In this document: in pieces, positions 1-13,480 of the stretch
Layout: every line of letters begins with the position of its first letter
How positions within the stretch are numbered: the first letter of the stretch is position 1
Source: Lepidurus packardi
Lineage: Eukaryota; Arthropoda; Branchiopoda; Notostraca; Triopsidae
Direction of reading: 5' to 3'
Assembly (NCBI GenBank): GCA_023053545.1
Contig: JAKZAN010000004.1
Span: 12,623,235 to 12,687,234, forward strand
Length of the DNA stretch: 64,000 nt
Position numbers and translations under genes: made by a program
Notes under the pieces: model-generated
What the model saw: only the letters and a program-made list of their open reading frames with translations
Database searches by the model: none
What the model was told of the DNA's origin: nothing

Positions 1-3000
1 CAGGCTTCATGATCCCATGAGCTTGGGCTTGGACGACGTGGCCAAACGCTCCTTCGCCTAAAGCAGGGCCCATATCGAGTCCAGCACGCGGAAACTCCCA
101 TTGAGCGTCCAAAGGCAGCTCGTACTCGGAGCCGCAGGTACCAGAACCCAATCTCTGCTTCTCAATCTTCACGATCGGCGCCAAAAGCGGCTCGTGCGAG
201 GATCCATTGTTCGGCCGCTCCACAATGACTTTCTTGGTGGACGGCGCAATGACGTGGGCGTTTTCCAAGGCTGAAAACCGATCTTTCTTACCCCTTAATG
301 GAGGAAAATAGGCGCAAAAAACCGATCAGTAACTCGAAAGCTTACACAATCGTGATCCAAATTACTTGTAATGTCGTCGGCAGTTCCAAGTCCCCACTGT
401 GACGAGGGCCAGCATCACTGAGCTCAGTACACCAGCCAGAATGTAGACTACGGGCGAAACGGGGGGCTTGTAATCCACATCCGGACCACTTTCCGCCGGA
501 GTTGGCCGGGTTTCAAGTACGCTGAGCCAGGCAGAGGCGTAGGATGTACCCAAAGTGTTGCCAGCCATACAAGTGTACCAGCCGGCGTCTTCCATGGTGA
601 CGTTCTCCACTACCAGAATCTGGGGATCCGTCACGTTGAGGTCATCTGACTATAAAAGCGGAAAAATATCCAGAAAATTGCCTTATTAGTACAAGGCCAT
701 AACACAAGAATTCAGTTTATGATGCTCCCAAAGCACGTGCAAGTTTAAACAATAACTGTTTTCAATCCCCACAAGGGCTTATTGGTTCTTACATGGTCCA
801 AAGCTATTACCATGGCAGCATTAAAAACAGAATAAAGTATCATTCAATTAAATCACAGAATGCCCACATTTTTCAAAACATAGAATGCTTTGATAACCAA
901 TAAATACGCATCATTCATTCCTTAATGAAACCTAATTTCAAGGGTCTACGCTTGAATGAACTGATTGAACGCGAAATTAAGACTCGAGTCTTGAAATTAC
1001 ACAAAAAATTTAAGAAAATTAAGATTTGAAAGAAACCTAAATCAATTGAAAGTGACAATGAGCTCAAAGCAATCCGAAACTCCGACTTGGAATTTTGCGT
1101 ATTTTTTGGTAAGCATGCGCAGATTTCGTGCCATTTCTATTAGTTTTTCCTTCCGACAACATGGCTGCAAACGCTGGGTTAGTGTGGAATGCAACAATGT
1201 GGCGCCATATTCTTTTCGGATGATTCCGGCTGGGGTTGCTGAGTAATGTGGAGGGAGGCATGTTAAAAACCTGAATAATGTTGGTGCAATAAGGTTTGCC
1301 CTCTTCATCCGCATAGCTGCCGTTGACTTCGCAATAACGGACCCAAACGACATGTGGAACCAAGTCTGATTCCACATCGCAGCGAAACTCAACCCGTTGA
1401 CCCAAGAGGACCGTTTGGTTCCCTCGCCAGTTAAAGATGAACGGTTTTCGCGCAATAACGCGTTCTTCGCACAGACAATAAACGAATAAAAACGTCTTAT
1501 ACTTTCCACAACCATTTTTTACTCGTAAGAAAAAGAGTTTGACTCGACAAAAAACCCAACTAGAACTTCACAAAAACCAAAAAAACTGCTAGCCACTCCT
1601 CTCGCCTCTGTAACGCACGACTTCTGGACCCGGGAGACAGGACACAAGGTGCAAGATTCCAATAAGGAAAAAAAACAGGCAATTTGCGGTGGGACTTACC
1701 TTCACAAGGTGTGCCAGAGGTTCTCCATTATCGCCCAAATATGATCCGTTGGCGTGATAATGCTTGTACCACGCGATGAAAGGTTGCAAATCCGAGAAAA
1801 CTTTGCATTCCAAGCGCACATTGTCGCCCAAGACCACGGTGGTGTTCTTCAGCGAGCTTTCCAGTATGTAAGGCTTGTGTGGATAGCGTTCTTTTTTCCA
1901 CAACAATCAATGCAGCCAATGCAACACAATGCGGCAAAACAAGAACAATGCACAAAAAATCGAGTTAATTATCAAATGCGACATGCCGGAAGCTTGCATT
2001 CAATGAGGGCGAGCTTTCTTTAGTATCAAGAAGCTCAATCACAACTGAAAAAGCTGTTACTTAGGACTATGTATGGCTTAAAACACAAATATTGCCACTA
2101 AAAAGAATTGTAACGATTTTTTTAGCCCACTGCGGAGATTGAAAACCCAAGTTTTGAAACCGTTTTTAAACAAGCGACTATAGAAAGACATAAAAAATGA
2201 ATGTAAGAAAGCATTAGTTTCGTCAAATGTTGAAAAGGACGTCACAAACTTGTTAGATACGGCTGGTAAGGCTATTCAAGCAAGAACGGCAAGTACAATG
2301 AGCAAGCGACAAATCACCGAGGAGCTTAAAAGCACACAGATTTGCATAGGTTTGGAGTTCAAGATGCATAAAACATGCTAATAAAGTCACCACCACCTTA
2401 CCTTCGACAAACACGTGCTTTATTCAACTTTTTTTCCAGAGAGCGAGAGAGTAGTAGACCTTTTCCCGTATGAAAACAAAGGAGAACAAAAGCCTTCCAC
2501 AAATCTTTCACAACAACACCTTATAAAGTTTAAACTGACACCGAAAAAGATTCTTATTCCCTCAAATTGATTACTATTCATCATTTGGTAACACACCTGA
2601 CTGTGACTAGGAATTTTCATTAGAAAGGCAGCTTGGGTGTTCCCAAAACGAATGTGTTATCTTTTGATGGATGGGACCTACGCATTTTCATTGTTGTTGT
2701 TGTCGGGAAAGACGCATTGACTAAGATAACCACTTGACAACTACGAAATCAATTTAACGTCAGCGCCACCTGCGGAATATTCGACAGACTTGGCTTTCCG
2801 TCCCATTTCCCTCCCCTTTTCAATTCAAAGTCCCCGCTTGAACACAAGGCGCCTACTGTCATTGGGGCTTCATAAAGACGCTACCTCCCAGCAATCCGGG
2901 CTTGACTAACATATTTCCGCTATAAAATTGACGAAAAAAAAATAAACAAAAACTACTTTTCCATCAAAACTCGTAACTAGACAATCTTTTTTGGTGTCAA

Positions 3001-6000
3001 TTTAATTCTACTTGAATTAAAAACTACAATGTGAAAGAAAAACTAACTAAAATGGAAGAAAACCAAAAAATGGAAATGTTTTTTTTTACCTTGAACCAGG
3101 AGTTTGAAGCTAAAGTTGGCGGAGCCATGTACGTTGCTCAGGACGCACGTATAATTGCCAGTATCGTCGGGAATAAGTTCTTCCATCGTCAACGCCCATT
3201 TCTGCTTGAGCGCGGATCCCAAGCGTCTCGACACGGGTTGTCCATCTTTGAGCCACGCGATACTCGGTTTGGGGCGTCCGCCGGCCGGACACTTGTATAC
3301 CATCGTGCTTCCGGCCGGTTTCACCACATTGTACAAGTTCTGCATCTTCTTGAGCCGCGTGAACAGAGGCGGGCCTTCCGGTTCCGCCTCTTCATCTTCT
3401 TCACCCCCGCGTCCTTCTTGGTCCGGCCACGCCTCCTCGGCTTCATCCATCGGCAGACTCAGCGCTGGCTCATCGTTTTGCACCAGTGGCTCGGCCAACC
3501 CAGCTTCCAAGACCACGACTGTAAAGTTACACCATCGCACATCCACCGACGCCGCCGCCTTGGGTCGCAACGCAAACTGGCCCGCATCGGATAACTGCAC
3601 GCTCTTCAACGTCACCGCATTCCTAGAAAACACATGACGCATTAGGTACTATTTCAGTCAAAACTCTTCTTGCAAACTCCCATTGCCCGTTTGTATCCCC
3701 AAATACAACCCCATTTCAATTATAGAACCCACCCTTTCTATAAACCAACACCAAAAAAAAAAAGAAGTTTAAGAAGGAGAAAAGAATATTTTTTTTACCG
3801 ATTCTTGTGATATTTGATGCGAGCATGGTGGCGAGAATTGATTTTCTCGCCCTCGTGCCACCACTCAAGGTACGAAGAGGCAGATTTGACTGGGAACAGA
3901 GGTTCAGGACATTGGTACGTAATTTGGCTCTCTTCGGCCGCGTGGACTTCGATCACTCCATCTACGGAAGACAAACAAAACCCAGGCAACGTTAACTTAA
4001 TTGCGTCAAACATGTCGACCCACTCTTCGCCAGCACATGCTCACGTGTGTCTGACTTTCCCCCTTCTTTGCCTTGAGAAAGTTTCAGAAAAAGAAGAAAA
4101 ATTGCATCACAGCATCCGGTGCGACCTCAGCATCTGCATCTCTTGCTCTCTTACATTTTTCCTTCCGAGAACATTAAGAGGAGGCCAAATTATTTATAAT
4201 ACGTTCCAATCTCCCTGTGATGCGCCAGACCGTCTTGCTCCGCTTTCCAAGATGAAACTTCTCGCCTCCCCCCCCGAAAAAAATGTTTTGGACGAAAAAA
4301 TAAACAAAATCCATAAAATATCTCTATTTTTTTTTTATTGGCAACAAAAAGTTTCCTGGCAGGTTCAGGTTTTCTTCAGAAGTAGAGCGTCTGGCTTCCA
4401 TCCATCTTGTTACCCGGGAAGCGGGGAGGGAATTGACGTCTTGGCCCCCCCAACCCCCACCCCAACTTCCCAGAGCTATATTCACCCAAGAGAGGAGCTA
4501 AAGGACGTATCCACACACATCTTTGGGTTGGGAACTTATTCTTAACGAATCTATATCTTCTTCTTTCCCCCCTTATCCTACCCCCCTCTTTTTCCCTTCT
4601 TTGGCTCTCCTGACTCCAATAAACTTTCGCTTACAAGGAGAGAGAAACCCAAACAGATTGCTGCGTCAGTTGTGTCCACTTCGTCAGTTATAACCTTTGG
4701 CGTCAACGCAGAGCAATTCAGCCATGTTTGCCCTTCCTTTCGCGAGCCGTTTTTCTCGGAAAATCACACAAAACTCTGAAAGCCCCGGACGCGGTACTCA
4801 AAACCCCGCACAAAAATAAAATCCAACTTTTTTTAAAATACATAAAAGCTTAAACAGTCTTTCAGCCAACATTTATCATTCGTGTTAATTACCTGAAGGA
4901 GATTTTTTAAGTCAAATAAAATAGTTGAATTAATAAACGTATTCTAAATCCTGAGAAAGAAACCGCTTGAACGCTGTAAAATTGAAATAAACAGGGGTTT
5001 CCAAATTTAATCACCAATTTCAATTGGCTTATCTTATAAAATACGTGAGTAATAACTCTTTGCATGACACTACCAATTCTTCAAGCAGCAAATCTCTTCA
5101 ACAATATCTAAAATGCAGATTTCTATAGATTTCAATCTCAGGAAAAGATCTCTTCAAAAATCCTTCACTTTACTTTATTATTAGAGAATTGAATTAATAC
5201 CATTCACTTTTATTCATACGTATTTTGAATATCATCCAATTTCGTAATGACTACCACTCTTTCTTTCTTCTAATTCCAAAAATAAAGTATTTAAAAAAAA
5301 TGCAATGTTAAAAAATGAAAAAATAATACATATAACAAATACGGCCCAAATATAACGCTAACAAGATCAAAACAAGAAATACAAAATTCAGCCATTTATA
5401 ATCTATCAAGCTTGCACTCGCATTTCAAGGAGACTCAAGTACAGGAATAATTTCAAACCTTGTGAATTTTTTTCAAATGGTTCGGAGAGCGTTGGAAAGT
5501 CTTCAAACCGAGCCCCTTTGGTATTAATAAATATCTTTAATAACTCCGGGAAGAATCAAAAGGCGAAAAAAAAGTGGCTGGGCGAAGTGAAGTTGTATGG
5601 CCATAAAAAGTAGCCAGAAAGTAGAGAAGCGACTAATCATTTAAGATGGCATTGAAAAGAGCGAGACAAGACAGGTGAGTGTCGGCTAAAAAAGGCATTC
5701 CTCGGCCCTGCTGTCATTGCGACTTTTGGTTGCTGCCAGTCCCCTCCACCAGGTCCAGCCAAAGAAGAGAGATAATTCTATAGCGGATCCTAACCACGCC
5801 CCCCTCCTCGAATCCCTCCGATTTTATACAACTCTGACGACCTTTATTTAACGATGACGGTGGACAACTTACCAACCAACACTCCCGACACGACAAGCAT
5901 TCCAAGATACCATCCGTAAGAAAGAAACACAGTTTTCCATCTCTAATAAAATAAAGATTCAAAAATTGAATCATAATAAAACATTGAAAAAATCCTTATA

Positions 6001-6452
6001 GAAGACTTTCGGTTTTTCTCGATTGATGGTCAAACGATGGAGTTGTTAAATAAGAAAAGAAGATTCAATCCAAAAAAAATCGTAACTGATATGAACACGT
6101 CTACGGAGCTTCAATTTCGGTGCCTCACGACAACAATGCATGCTGTCTCGAGTTTCGGGAACCTTTCACCTTCCATGTTTTGCATACGAAATTAGTTTCC
6201 ACTTCGCTTTGGTCCACCCAAACATTTGAACCCCTTACTCCACAACTCCGAAAACCCCTTTTCTTAACGGAAATTAAACGAAGAACCCCCCCCTTTACCT
6301 GATAAGATCGTGGGCGTGAAGTCGGTGGACGCAGAGACACCGAACCTTTGGCTGCACCAGATTGATAAGCAGAGTAGGGTCAAGAGGCGGGGCCAGGAAT
6401 CACTACTGCTACTTACACCCCATGAAGGGGCGTAGTTTGTCTTCAAGCGCAT
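1..6452 (-). CDS. FGFR: Fibroblast growth factor receptor (FGFR-type receptor tyrosine kinase), 5' part only
   Basis: Membrane receptor for FGF ligands. Coding exons in transcript order: 6417-6452 (start [11 protein letters not shown]), 5873-5942 (hydrophobic signal peptide, about residues 17-34), 3799-3961, 3090-3622, then either 1700-1890 or 1271-1464, then 366-649 and 293 down to the left edge. Phases agree at every junction. Ig1 is followed by an acid box (about residues 149-170, [12 protein letters not shown]), then Ig2 (YKC...WLKDG...DTGNYTC), Ig3 ending [18 protein letters not shown], a TM segment near residues 397-418, a basic juxtamembrane (RRHYKGKKDR), and the FGFR-typical YELPLD...WEFPR leading into the kinase glycine loop GEGAFGHVV. 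The rest of the kinase lies outside the window. An acceptor just upstream of the start exon (near 6480) suggests further 5' UTR exons. Odd: the DAGxYxC cysteine of Ig1 is missing (DAGQFALRP). Acid box plus YELPLD argues for FGFR over other Ig-type kinases. Confidence 0.93.
1271..1464 (-). other. FGFR alternative exon for first half of Ig3 (version b)
   Basis: 194-nt exon encoding a second copy of the same half domain ([11 protein letters not shown]..., [28 protein letters not shown]). Phases in and out are the same as for the exon at 1700-1890. It aligns with that copy over the whole length, with three extra bases. The donor CAG|GTTTTT is weak; the acceptor follows TTTATTGTCTGTGCGAAG. It has two extra cysteines. 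Including both exons in one transcript would shift the frame, so they can only be used one at a time. Confidence 0.75.
1700..1890 (-). other. FGFR alternative exon for first half of Ig3 (version a)
   Basis: 191-nt exon encoding [11 protein letters not shown]... through [25 protein letters not shown] and HLVK. It matches the N-terminal half of the third FGFR Ig domain. The donor is strong (AAG|GTAAGT); the acceptor (AAAAAAG|AACGC) has a poor pyrimidine tract. It enters after one base of a codon (G|AA) and leaves in phase 0, which fits the next exon at 366-649. Confidence 0.85.
1891..3089 (-). other. FGFR intron (Ig2 to Ig3), no gene seen
   Basis: Intron of about 1.2 kb before version a of the Ig3 exon. 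AT-rich sequence. Short open frames here have no recognisable domain and no matching splice phases. Confidence 0.7.
3962..5872 (-). other. FGFR intron between signal-peptide exon and Ig1
   Basis: Intron of about 1.9 kb. Pyrimidine-rich stretches occur on the plus strand at about 4550-4620, and AT-rich sequence at 4790-5400. A 243-codon open frame on the plus strand at 3814-4545 overlaps the antisense of an FGFR exon and shows no protein features. I see no gene. Confidence 0.7.
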
Positions 6453-8511
6453 CGTAACGCCCAGCGCTGTGGCTCCAACCTAAAAAGACATTCAAAGCAT
6501 TTGAGTGGATTTCAACTTTCACATATGCATTTCAAATCAAATGACACAATCAATTTTATCTTTATCATTTGAAAACAATCACAGCCCCTCAAAGGACCCG
6601 AACTTTATTCTCTTTAAAAGAATGGACTTCAATCCACCCAATGAAATTCAAGACAGGACATTCTAAGCATCCCTAATCAGTCTTCTTAGACCAATGTATT
6701 GAAAAAGTGCATTTCAGAATGATTGTTTTCTTCCAATTGCGGGCGTATTCATTGAATGCGTCAATTATTCGCATGGCTTAGTCTTTCACAACTATTAACC
6801 GGGAGAGGAGGCTTATTTAAGGGTGTAAAATCCGTTAGCAATTAACGAAATAGAAGAAGGACACATAAGATAAAATAAATAGAAGCTGAAGCTGCCAGTG
6901 TCGAATACGTCATTAACGGTTGAAATATTCATTATAAAAAATTAAAATTGAAAAATTAAATTATTGAAATATTAAATAAAATTGTAAATAACATTCGTAA
7001 AGTTATAAAAAAGAAGTTTTTAGGGAAAATGTGATTCTCCTTCTACCCAACTTGCAAGTTTTCTCCAAGAAAACCCATCGACTGATCCAAACAGCAAAGT
7101 CGAATTTCCAGAAACTGGCTAAAAACCGTTTTCATGGCTATTCGGTATGGTCTCTACTTTCCCAAGGCAATAGAGGGTCAAAAGGCGCCTGTGTTTAATT
7201 AGCACGCTCCTTCTTTTTCTCTCCCCCCAGCCCTTCTTCGATTTTCAACTCTTCTGTCTTCTCTTAACCCTTAGCAACCCTTACTTTTTCTCCCTTATTC
7301 CACTCCTAAAAACCCTCTACACTTTAACAATCCTCCACAAGCCAGAAAGAACGTGCACCCCCAGCTTAATAAGATGCAAATTTGCCCATTTGAATAGAGC
7401 CAGGCGCCCTGAAGATTGTATACGTTCGTCGCGTCAACAATTAGCTCAATTAGTCAAATCAGCCCCAATTTGCCAAAGCTTTCCATCCATTTCCAATTAC
7501 AGCGAGACGCAACAAATCCTCGTATCTTTATCTCCTGCGTCTTAATCTCTAAAATCGCTCAATCCGTTGACTCGGAACAGATCTATCTTATTCACCGAAC
7601 TCGACTCTTATCATTCCGATTACCTCTTAGCCCAACAACACTCGGTTTTCCTGCAACAACACAATACTCTTCGTACTGTTTTTGAGCCTTTTTTCACCAT
7701 CAAGACCAACTCTAATCGCATTAGTTGATCCACTAATTGATCTGAACTACATTGAATGAACACATGTGTACACCTCGCACTAGACTTACTAACTCCGATC
7801 ATAAGAACCAAATACCATAGAATGATTAGTCCAATTACTGCAAATGAGTGAGGATTAATCCAATTGCAGAAAATTCCTTAACCCTTTCCCCAAATGAGCA
7901 CAAACACCTATGCAAGGTGTTTATGCTACTTCGAGCCTGCAAAACAGTTTCCTCAAAATGTTTCCAAAACAGTTTTCCTAAAACTAAATGCTCCTCCATT
8001 TTTTCCTTTCAAAGTGATTCATTTGGGGAAGGAGAAATTTCGTATTTGAAATGTAGGGAGGGAATTTTCCAAGCTATTTGCTCAAGGAAACTTCAAAGAG
8101 AAGGCAAATATCCCAGTTAAAGGCGTTGGCTAAACCCCAATGTGCACATGGGGGGACTCTTTTTCCAAGACAAAAAGGACTGTTGTTTGAGAGACTGGAC
8201 AGACTCTCTCACTCTCCTCCAAACTCAGGCCAAAGGTTGAGCTCGGGTTACAGCGCCTTTCCCTATACAAGCCTCCTTTCTTTATTTTTTTATTTTTACT
8301 TTCCAATTTTTTGCCGATTTCCAGAAGTGACCACACCTCTCGCGTCTCGCTTTACAACCCATCTCCAGCTCCCCCCCCAATTCCCCAATCTCGATTTCGT
8401 TTTCATTTCCCAGTCGGCCAAGTACATGACTTAAAAACAGCACCCCCTCCTTAACTTCTAAATAGCCTTACAAGAGAGCCCTCTTAACGATTTTTTCTCC
8501 CTGGGCCCTTA

Positions 8512-8530
8512 TTTTTTTTTTTTTTTTTTT
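8512..8530. repeat. Poly-T tract (19 nt)
   Basis: Homopolymer of T in intergenic sequence, flanked by a pyrimidine-rich run to its left. It could be the tail of a reverse-strand retroposed element, but no element body is recognisable. Confidence 0.8.
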
Positions 8531-9779
8531 CAACATCTCAAATAGAAATGACAAAAAAAAAGCAAAGGGCATTCATTGCGACCTTAGAAAACTCCCGACT
8601 TGGAACTCTCAATCGCCTCCAGCCAGAGATGCGTAATTCAATCTTCACACATGCCCAACAATAGGCTCGATTGTTGGGCCCAGTGTGGGAATGGCTTTTT
8701 CGTCTCAACTTTTATTTCAGTTACTTTTTGTTTCAGAAACCTTCGTTATTTATATGTTGGAAACTTTGAAACCGGCCCGAATCATGACATCTTTCAACGC
8801 CGATTTTTTGGGCTTGCTCATTAAGGGTTTAATTTTTAAGCAGCTTTGACTTTTAGATGTTAACTCCTTCTCCGCCGATGCCAAAACCGCCACTTGGTCA
8901 AAGGCTTCCGAAATCGACTCTTTTTTTTTTAGGATTTCTTTTCCGAGCCAAAAAAAAATCGAAAATCGCTTAGCAGGCGATATTGGACATGGTAAAAAGA
9001 ACAGTAAGACTGGTCAGTATTAATTTACATGCTCCTAGTATTACAACGCATACTTTAAACCTGACCTCTGACCTCACCCGCCTCCCAAAAAATGACAAAA
9101 ATTAGCATCTTCTAAAATTGCTTACCTTCTAAAATGAACGCCAAAAAAAGTTTCTTGTTTAGTCTTTTAACACTTGCAATTCCAATGATCCATAGAAATT
9201 TGGTATCACGAACGTTTTTTTAATGGATTTTTTTTTTAAAAACACGATTGTCAAGATAGGGTCGGTAAACGCAGAATAATAATCCGTACGCTGGGCTGCC
9301 TGACTATATCCATGTCCACGGCTTGTTCATTGTTGAGAGCCGCGCAAAAGGCACACCAAGACCAAGAATCAATTAATTACGTTGTGCGGTGGAAGTAACA
9401 AAGCGCTTTTTGGTTAGGGAAAAACGGCCAAGAAAGTGAGCGGACCAAACAACACAACACTTTGCTCTTTTGGTTCAATGTTTCGCCGTCGGCCTTGCCT
9501 CCTTCTTCTTCTTTTTCCTTGCCCAACCCTCCTTGTCTTGGGCTTTGCTCTCCAACACAACTTCTAGCTATTTAATCAACCAGAAATCTCGCTAAACTTG
9601 TTGAGGAAAAGTGTCTCGGCGTAAAAAATGCTGGGTTCACTTGCCCACTTACGATATTATGCACCTAGAATGTTCCACTCAAAGCGAGGAAAAACGTTCG
9701 AAATAGACACGGCAACACTGAAACTTCCGTGTTGCTGCTGCGCGACACTGAAAAGCACACACGTACTAGCAGCGCAAGA

Positions 9780-9915
9780 TGTTGGCCAGAGCAAGGGTGC
9801 CACTCAACTGAGCGCAAATGAGCAGCGACCGCCCGGCGAAGCCCGAGCTGGGCGCAGGCTTGTCCCGCCAGATGCGGGTCACTAGGCGGCACGGCCAAAA
9901 AGCTGGGGCTCAGTT
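9780..9915. promoter_or_regulatory. GC-rich patch, possible promoter or enhancer
   Basis: A stretch rich in G+C and CpG (for example GCGACCGCCCGGCGAAGCC) inside otherwise AT-rich intergenic DNA, followed by a short CA repeat at 9955-9966. Such islands often mark promoters. It lies 3.3 kb upstream of the first FGFR coding exon on the minus strand, so an FGFR promoter is possible. There is no direct evidence of transcription. Confidence 0.3.
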
Positions 9916-12809
9916 TGGCGCGGGTCGAGTGTCAAGGTGTTGCGTAGCCTCCCCGCACACACACACGCACCGAGGGTGCAGCGCAGGCAAACCAGCGTTT
10001 TTGGTCAACATTTTCTCGGGCTAAATAAAAGCGGAGAGGAACCAAGCCCTCAACCCAGATGAAGCAAGGTGTGTAGCCCGCGGGCAGGAATCTCACGGCA
10101 TATTATACAACAAACATATCCATACACATAGCGAGAGAAGTTCCTTTGCGGAGCACACACACATACACAATAAAAATGAGGAAAAAAAAGAAAAGAAGGT
10201 GCCGCAAGAACGAGAAAACCCGGTCGGTCGGACCCCATCATCTCCTCCTGGGGACCAGCCTCCATTAAAATAAAAGAAAACAAGAATAGGACAAAAGACA
10301 GGTGACAATGACACGCTATATGTAAAATAAGGACACGGAAACCTGTGCAAAGTAAAATAATGCGGAGCCCCGAGTCTGTCCCAACAATGCAAAGAGAGAA
10401 CCAAACCTTTGGCACATACCAAGATGCTTTTCCTTCTCTTCTCCTTTACAGGGGAAGAGACACCTGCTCACTCATTTGCATAATCATCTTTACCTCATCT
10501 GGCCAGGAACAAATACAAATAGGCTAACATTGCATTCTTATTAATCAAAAACGACAGAATCCCCAGCGCTGTGCTAAATTGCTTTGACAAGTACGTCAGG
10601 TCACCGTAAATGGGATGAAAACTACATACATGCCTTAGCTTTAATCCTTAGGGATCGCAAAAGAAACAGAACTCGCTCACTTGCAAGAAAGCTTGAAAAC
10701 GATAGAACTGAATCCAATGCAAAATTCCTAAAAACTGATAAAAATGATTTAATTGAATAAAATGATAGAATTGACAGTATGGAGGCAAATGACGAAACTG
10801 ATAAAACAGTTGAACGAATTGAATGAACTTTGAAGAAAAATTGAATGAGTTAAATGCATACAAAATTGAATGAATTTAAATTTTAAATTTTTATTCATGA
10901 CAAAGAACGAAAGTAGTACACGAAACATACAGCAAATTTCAAAACTCATTCGAAAATATAGAATCGAAGGAGAATCGCTCTTGTTATTCAAGTTTTCTAC
11001 CGATTTTATGGAAATACGATTTGAAAAAAATAAAATTCTCCGAAAATAAAAGGAAAATGCCGTTTCAATCATCGCAAGAAGTTCAGAAAAGGTGAAAGTA
11101 AAGCCTATTAAGATGACAGAACGCTGAATCAACCTTAAACTTACGACTTGCATAACCCCAAGATCCTAAACGCAATCCACTCTATGCCAGCTTCCATTTA
11201 CACCTGTCTCATTAGCATATTAGCTTGGATTTTTCGGTTCTATACCAAATCGCCTGTCTTTTTGCCTCATTCCAACCGTTTCTCAAGGCAAAGCCAGAGC
11301 AAAAGTCCTCAACATCCTTCAAACCAAACACAGACACGATATCCTGGCAGAAAATTTGCTTTCGGACGCTCTCACAAGGCTCTCACGCACCGTAAACATT
11401 CAACGTATCCTACCTTTGGGGAATCCACAGGCCCGTAATCTTCCAAGCTCATATACAGAGATAAAGGCTTATCAGTTTTTCCAACTCGTACAGCGTACTA
11501 AATCCCCCCAAAAGCCTTATCACAAACACGTTTATCTCGTCGACTTTATCAGGGGGCCAAACAACACACCACACTGCACAACAGACCAACGTAACACGAC
11601 GTCAGCCACTTTCTACGCTCGACTACAATTAACTGCACAATATTCCCACAATTCCCCACCCAAAACTCCATACACTCTCCTTTTTTTTTACCTCTTTCCC
11701 TCCTCCCGCTCGCTCTTTTCCTCGGCGCCCATTGGCTCCCGTCCGGAAGCCGGAAAACGTGGCTTTACCACACTTCTTCACCCCCTCCCGCCTCCCTATA
11801 TCAATAATTGCTCCCAAAACGTTCTTTTTCTCCCCTTTCTGGTCAAGCGCCAAGTACAAACGCTTATGAAAAGGGCATTAGACAACAATGAAAAGGTCCC
11901 AACAGTGAAAAAAAGGTCCCAACAATGAAAATCCTCTCGCTCCATCACAAAAGCCACCATCTCAAGCATCTCTCTTCCCCTTCCAGAAAAGACATTGACA
12001 GGATAAACGTCTCTTTCCCCCTCTTTCACGCATTTCCTGTAGCTATCCGAGAACCTTTTCCGTACTGTACTACATGTGTGTGTACATTTTGCTCACACAC
12101 ATCCATCCATCAACAATGAATGCGCTTTCTTACGGTTACAGGAGAGCGTTCTATCGTACAAGCCCCAAACCCCTCCCTTCCTGCCTTCCATGGGCAACAA
12201 TGAAAAAGCCCAAGAATGAAAAAGAGAAAAATTAGCCTCCAGGGACGTTAGAACCATCCTTCAACTGCCAACGTTGTCAGTCGTCATCCTAAAACGTAAG
12301 AATTTTCCCCCTTTGCCTCTCTACTCCCAAAGTTCCCGTGGGCGGAGCCTATTTTGGAACGCATGTGTTGTCACACGTGCTACGCACCCTCAAAAAACGA
12401 ACTAAATTGTGTTTAAATCCCCCCTTCCCTGGCAAATGCATTTGTCGCACACAAGCTCAAGCATTGTAAACCAGAATGAAAAGCCTTAAAAAAACAAGCA
12501 ACGTTTTTCTTTCCCCTACAAGTTTTAAAACACGTGAAGGAAGGGGGGGGTAAGACGAAAGAAGAAAGAGTTCACAGCTGTTTTAATTTGTACTTTTTTT
12601 TTCATTTCATTTCCTTTTTAAAGCAGAAGAAAAAAAGGAAATTTTAGTTTGGCAGAAATACAAAGCGAGCCTATTGTCTTGGGGGGTTAGGGGGTAAAAA
12701 GCGAGGCTAATTTGGCCCCCCACACCCTGTATGAGCCTGACCTGATACGCATTCCTCGATCCCTTACCAGAAATTTGGACAATCTCCCGATTTCCCACGT
12801 GCAAAAACC

Positions 12810-12832
12810 AAAAAAAAAAAAAAAAAAAAAAA
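12810..12832. repeat. Poly-A tract (23 nt)
   Basis: A homopolymer run of A in intergenic sequence. No retroelement body could be recognised next to it. Confidence 0.85.
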
Positions 12833-13309
12833 GTTCACTATGGGACCCATTCAAGATTGTTGGGCGAACCCCCCCAGACAAGAAATAAAAGAATGTCTTT
12901 TGAGGCCCGGACCGGAAGCAAGACACTTGAGCGTCTTCTATTCCTTCCGAGACGCTTTTCTACATTGAAACTCGGAAACTTTGTCTGCTTTGATTGTCCC
13001 AATGGTCAATTTGAGCCATTGTCCAGCAATATTGGATTCCAACACGTGTGCTTCACAACATACCAACCCTTTGGAGGCAAAAATGAAGCTAATTTGCATA
13101 TCTAGGCCCACGAATTAACGTGGCGGCTAAGAAGCTATAAGATTTGGAAAATTCCCATGAAATTGCCCTTTCCTTTCCGTTTCCCCCGGATCTGACCTTT
13201 AACCTCATTTGTCTTGACGCTTATACATTGCCACCACATGTGGGCCAATTGTCGGCCTGGTCCAACCTGTATCGCTTCCTCTGAACTCGTTTTTAAGAAT
13301 TTGTATGGA

Positions 13310-13480
13310 ATTTGAAATTATTTTGCTGATGTTTTCGCGATTTTAGCTTCTTTAACTGTTTGTTTTCTTTCATCTTAATTTAATTTGAAATTATTGGGAT
13401 GCATTTTGGGGCGATTCTCGCTTCTTTTTGATTCATTTTACTTAATCTTAGTTTAATTTTTGAATAATTTGGGTGCATTC
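13310..13480 (+). repeat. Degenerate tandem repeat, about 73-bp unit
   Basis: ATTTGAAATTATT begins at about 13310 and again at about 13382. Each start is followed by a G/T-rich stretch, a GCTTCTTT-like core and TTTAC/CATCTTAATTTA. A third, more diverged start (ATTTTTGAATAATTTGGGTGC) occurs near 13456. The array abuts the dispersed element that starts at 13481. Confidence 0.55.

Noticed and set aside
3814..4545. 243-codon plus-strand frame
   Set aside because: Antisense to an FGFR Ig1 exon and continuing through intron sequence; no protein features.
11356..11928. 190-codon open frame on the plus strand
   Set aside because: Low-complexity, pyrimidine-biased composition, no domain, no splice or promoter context. 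It is long mainly because the region is poor in stop codons.
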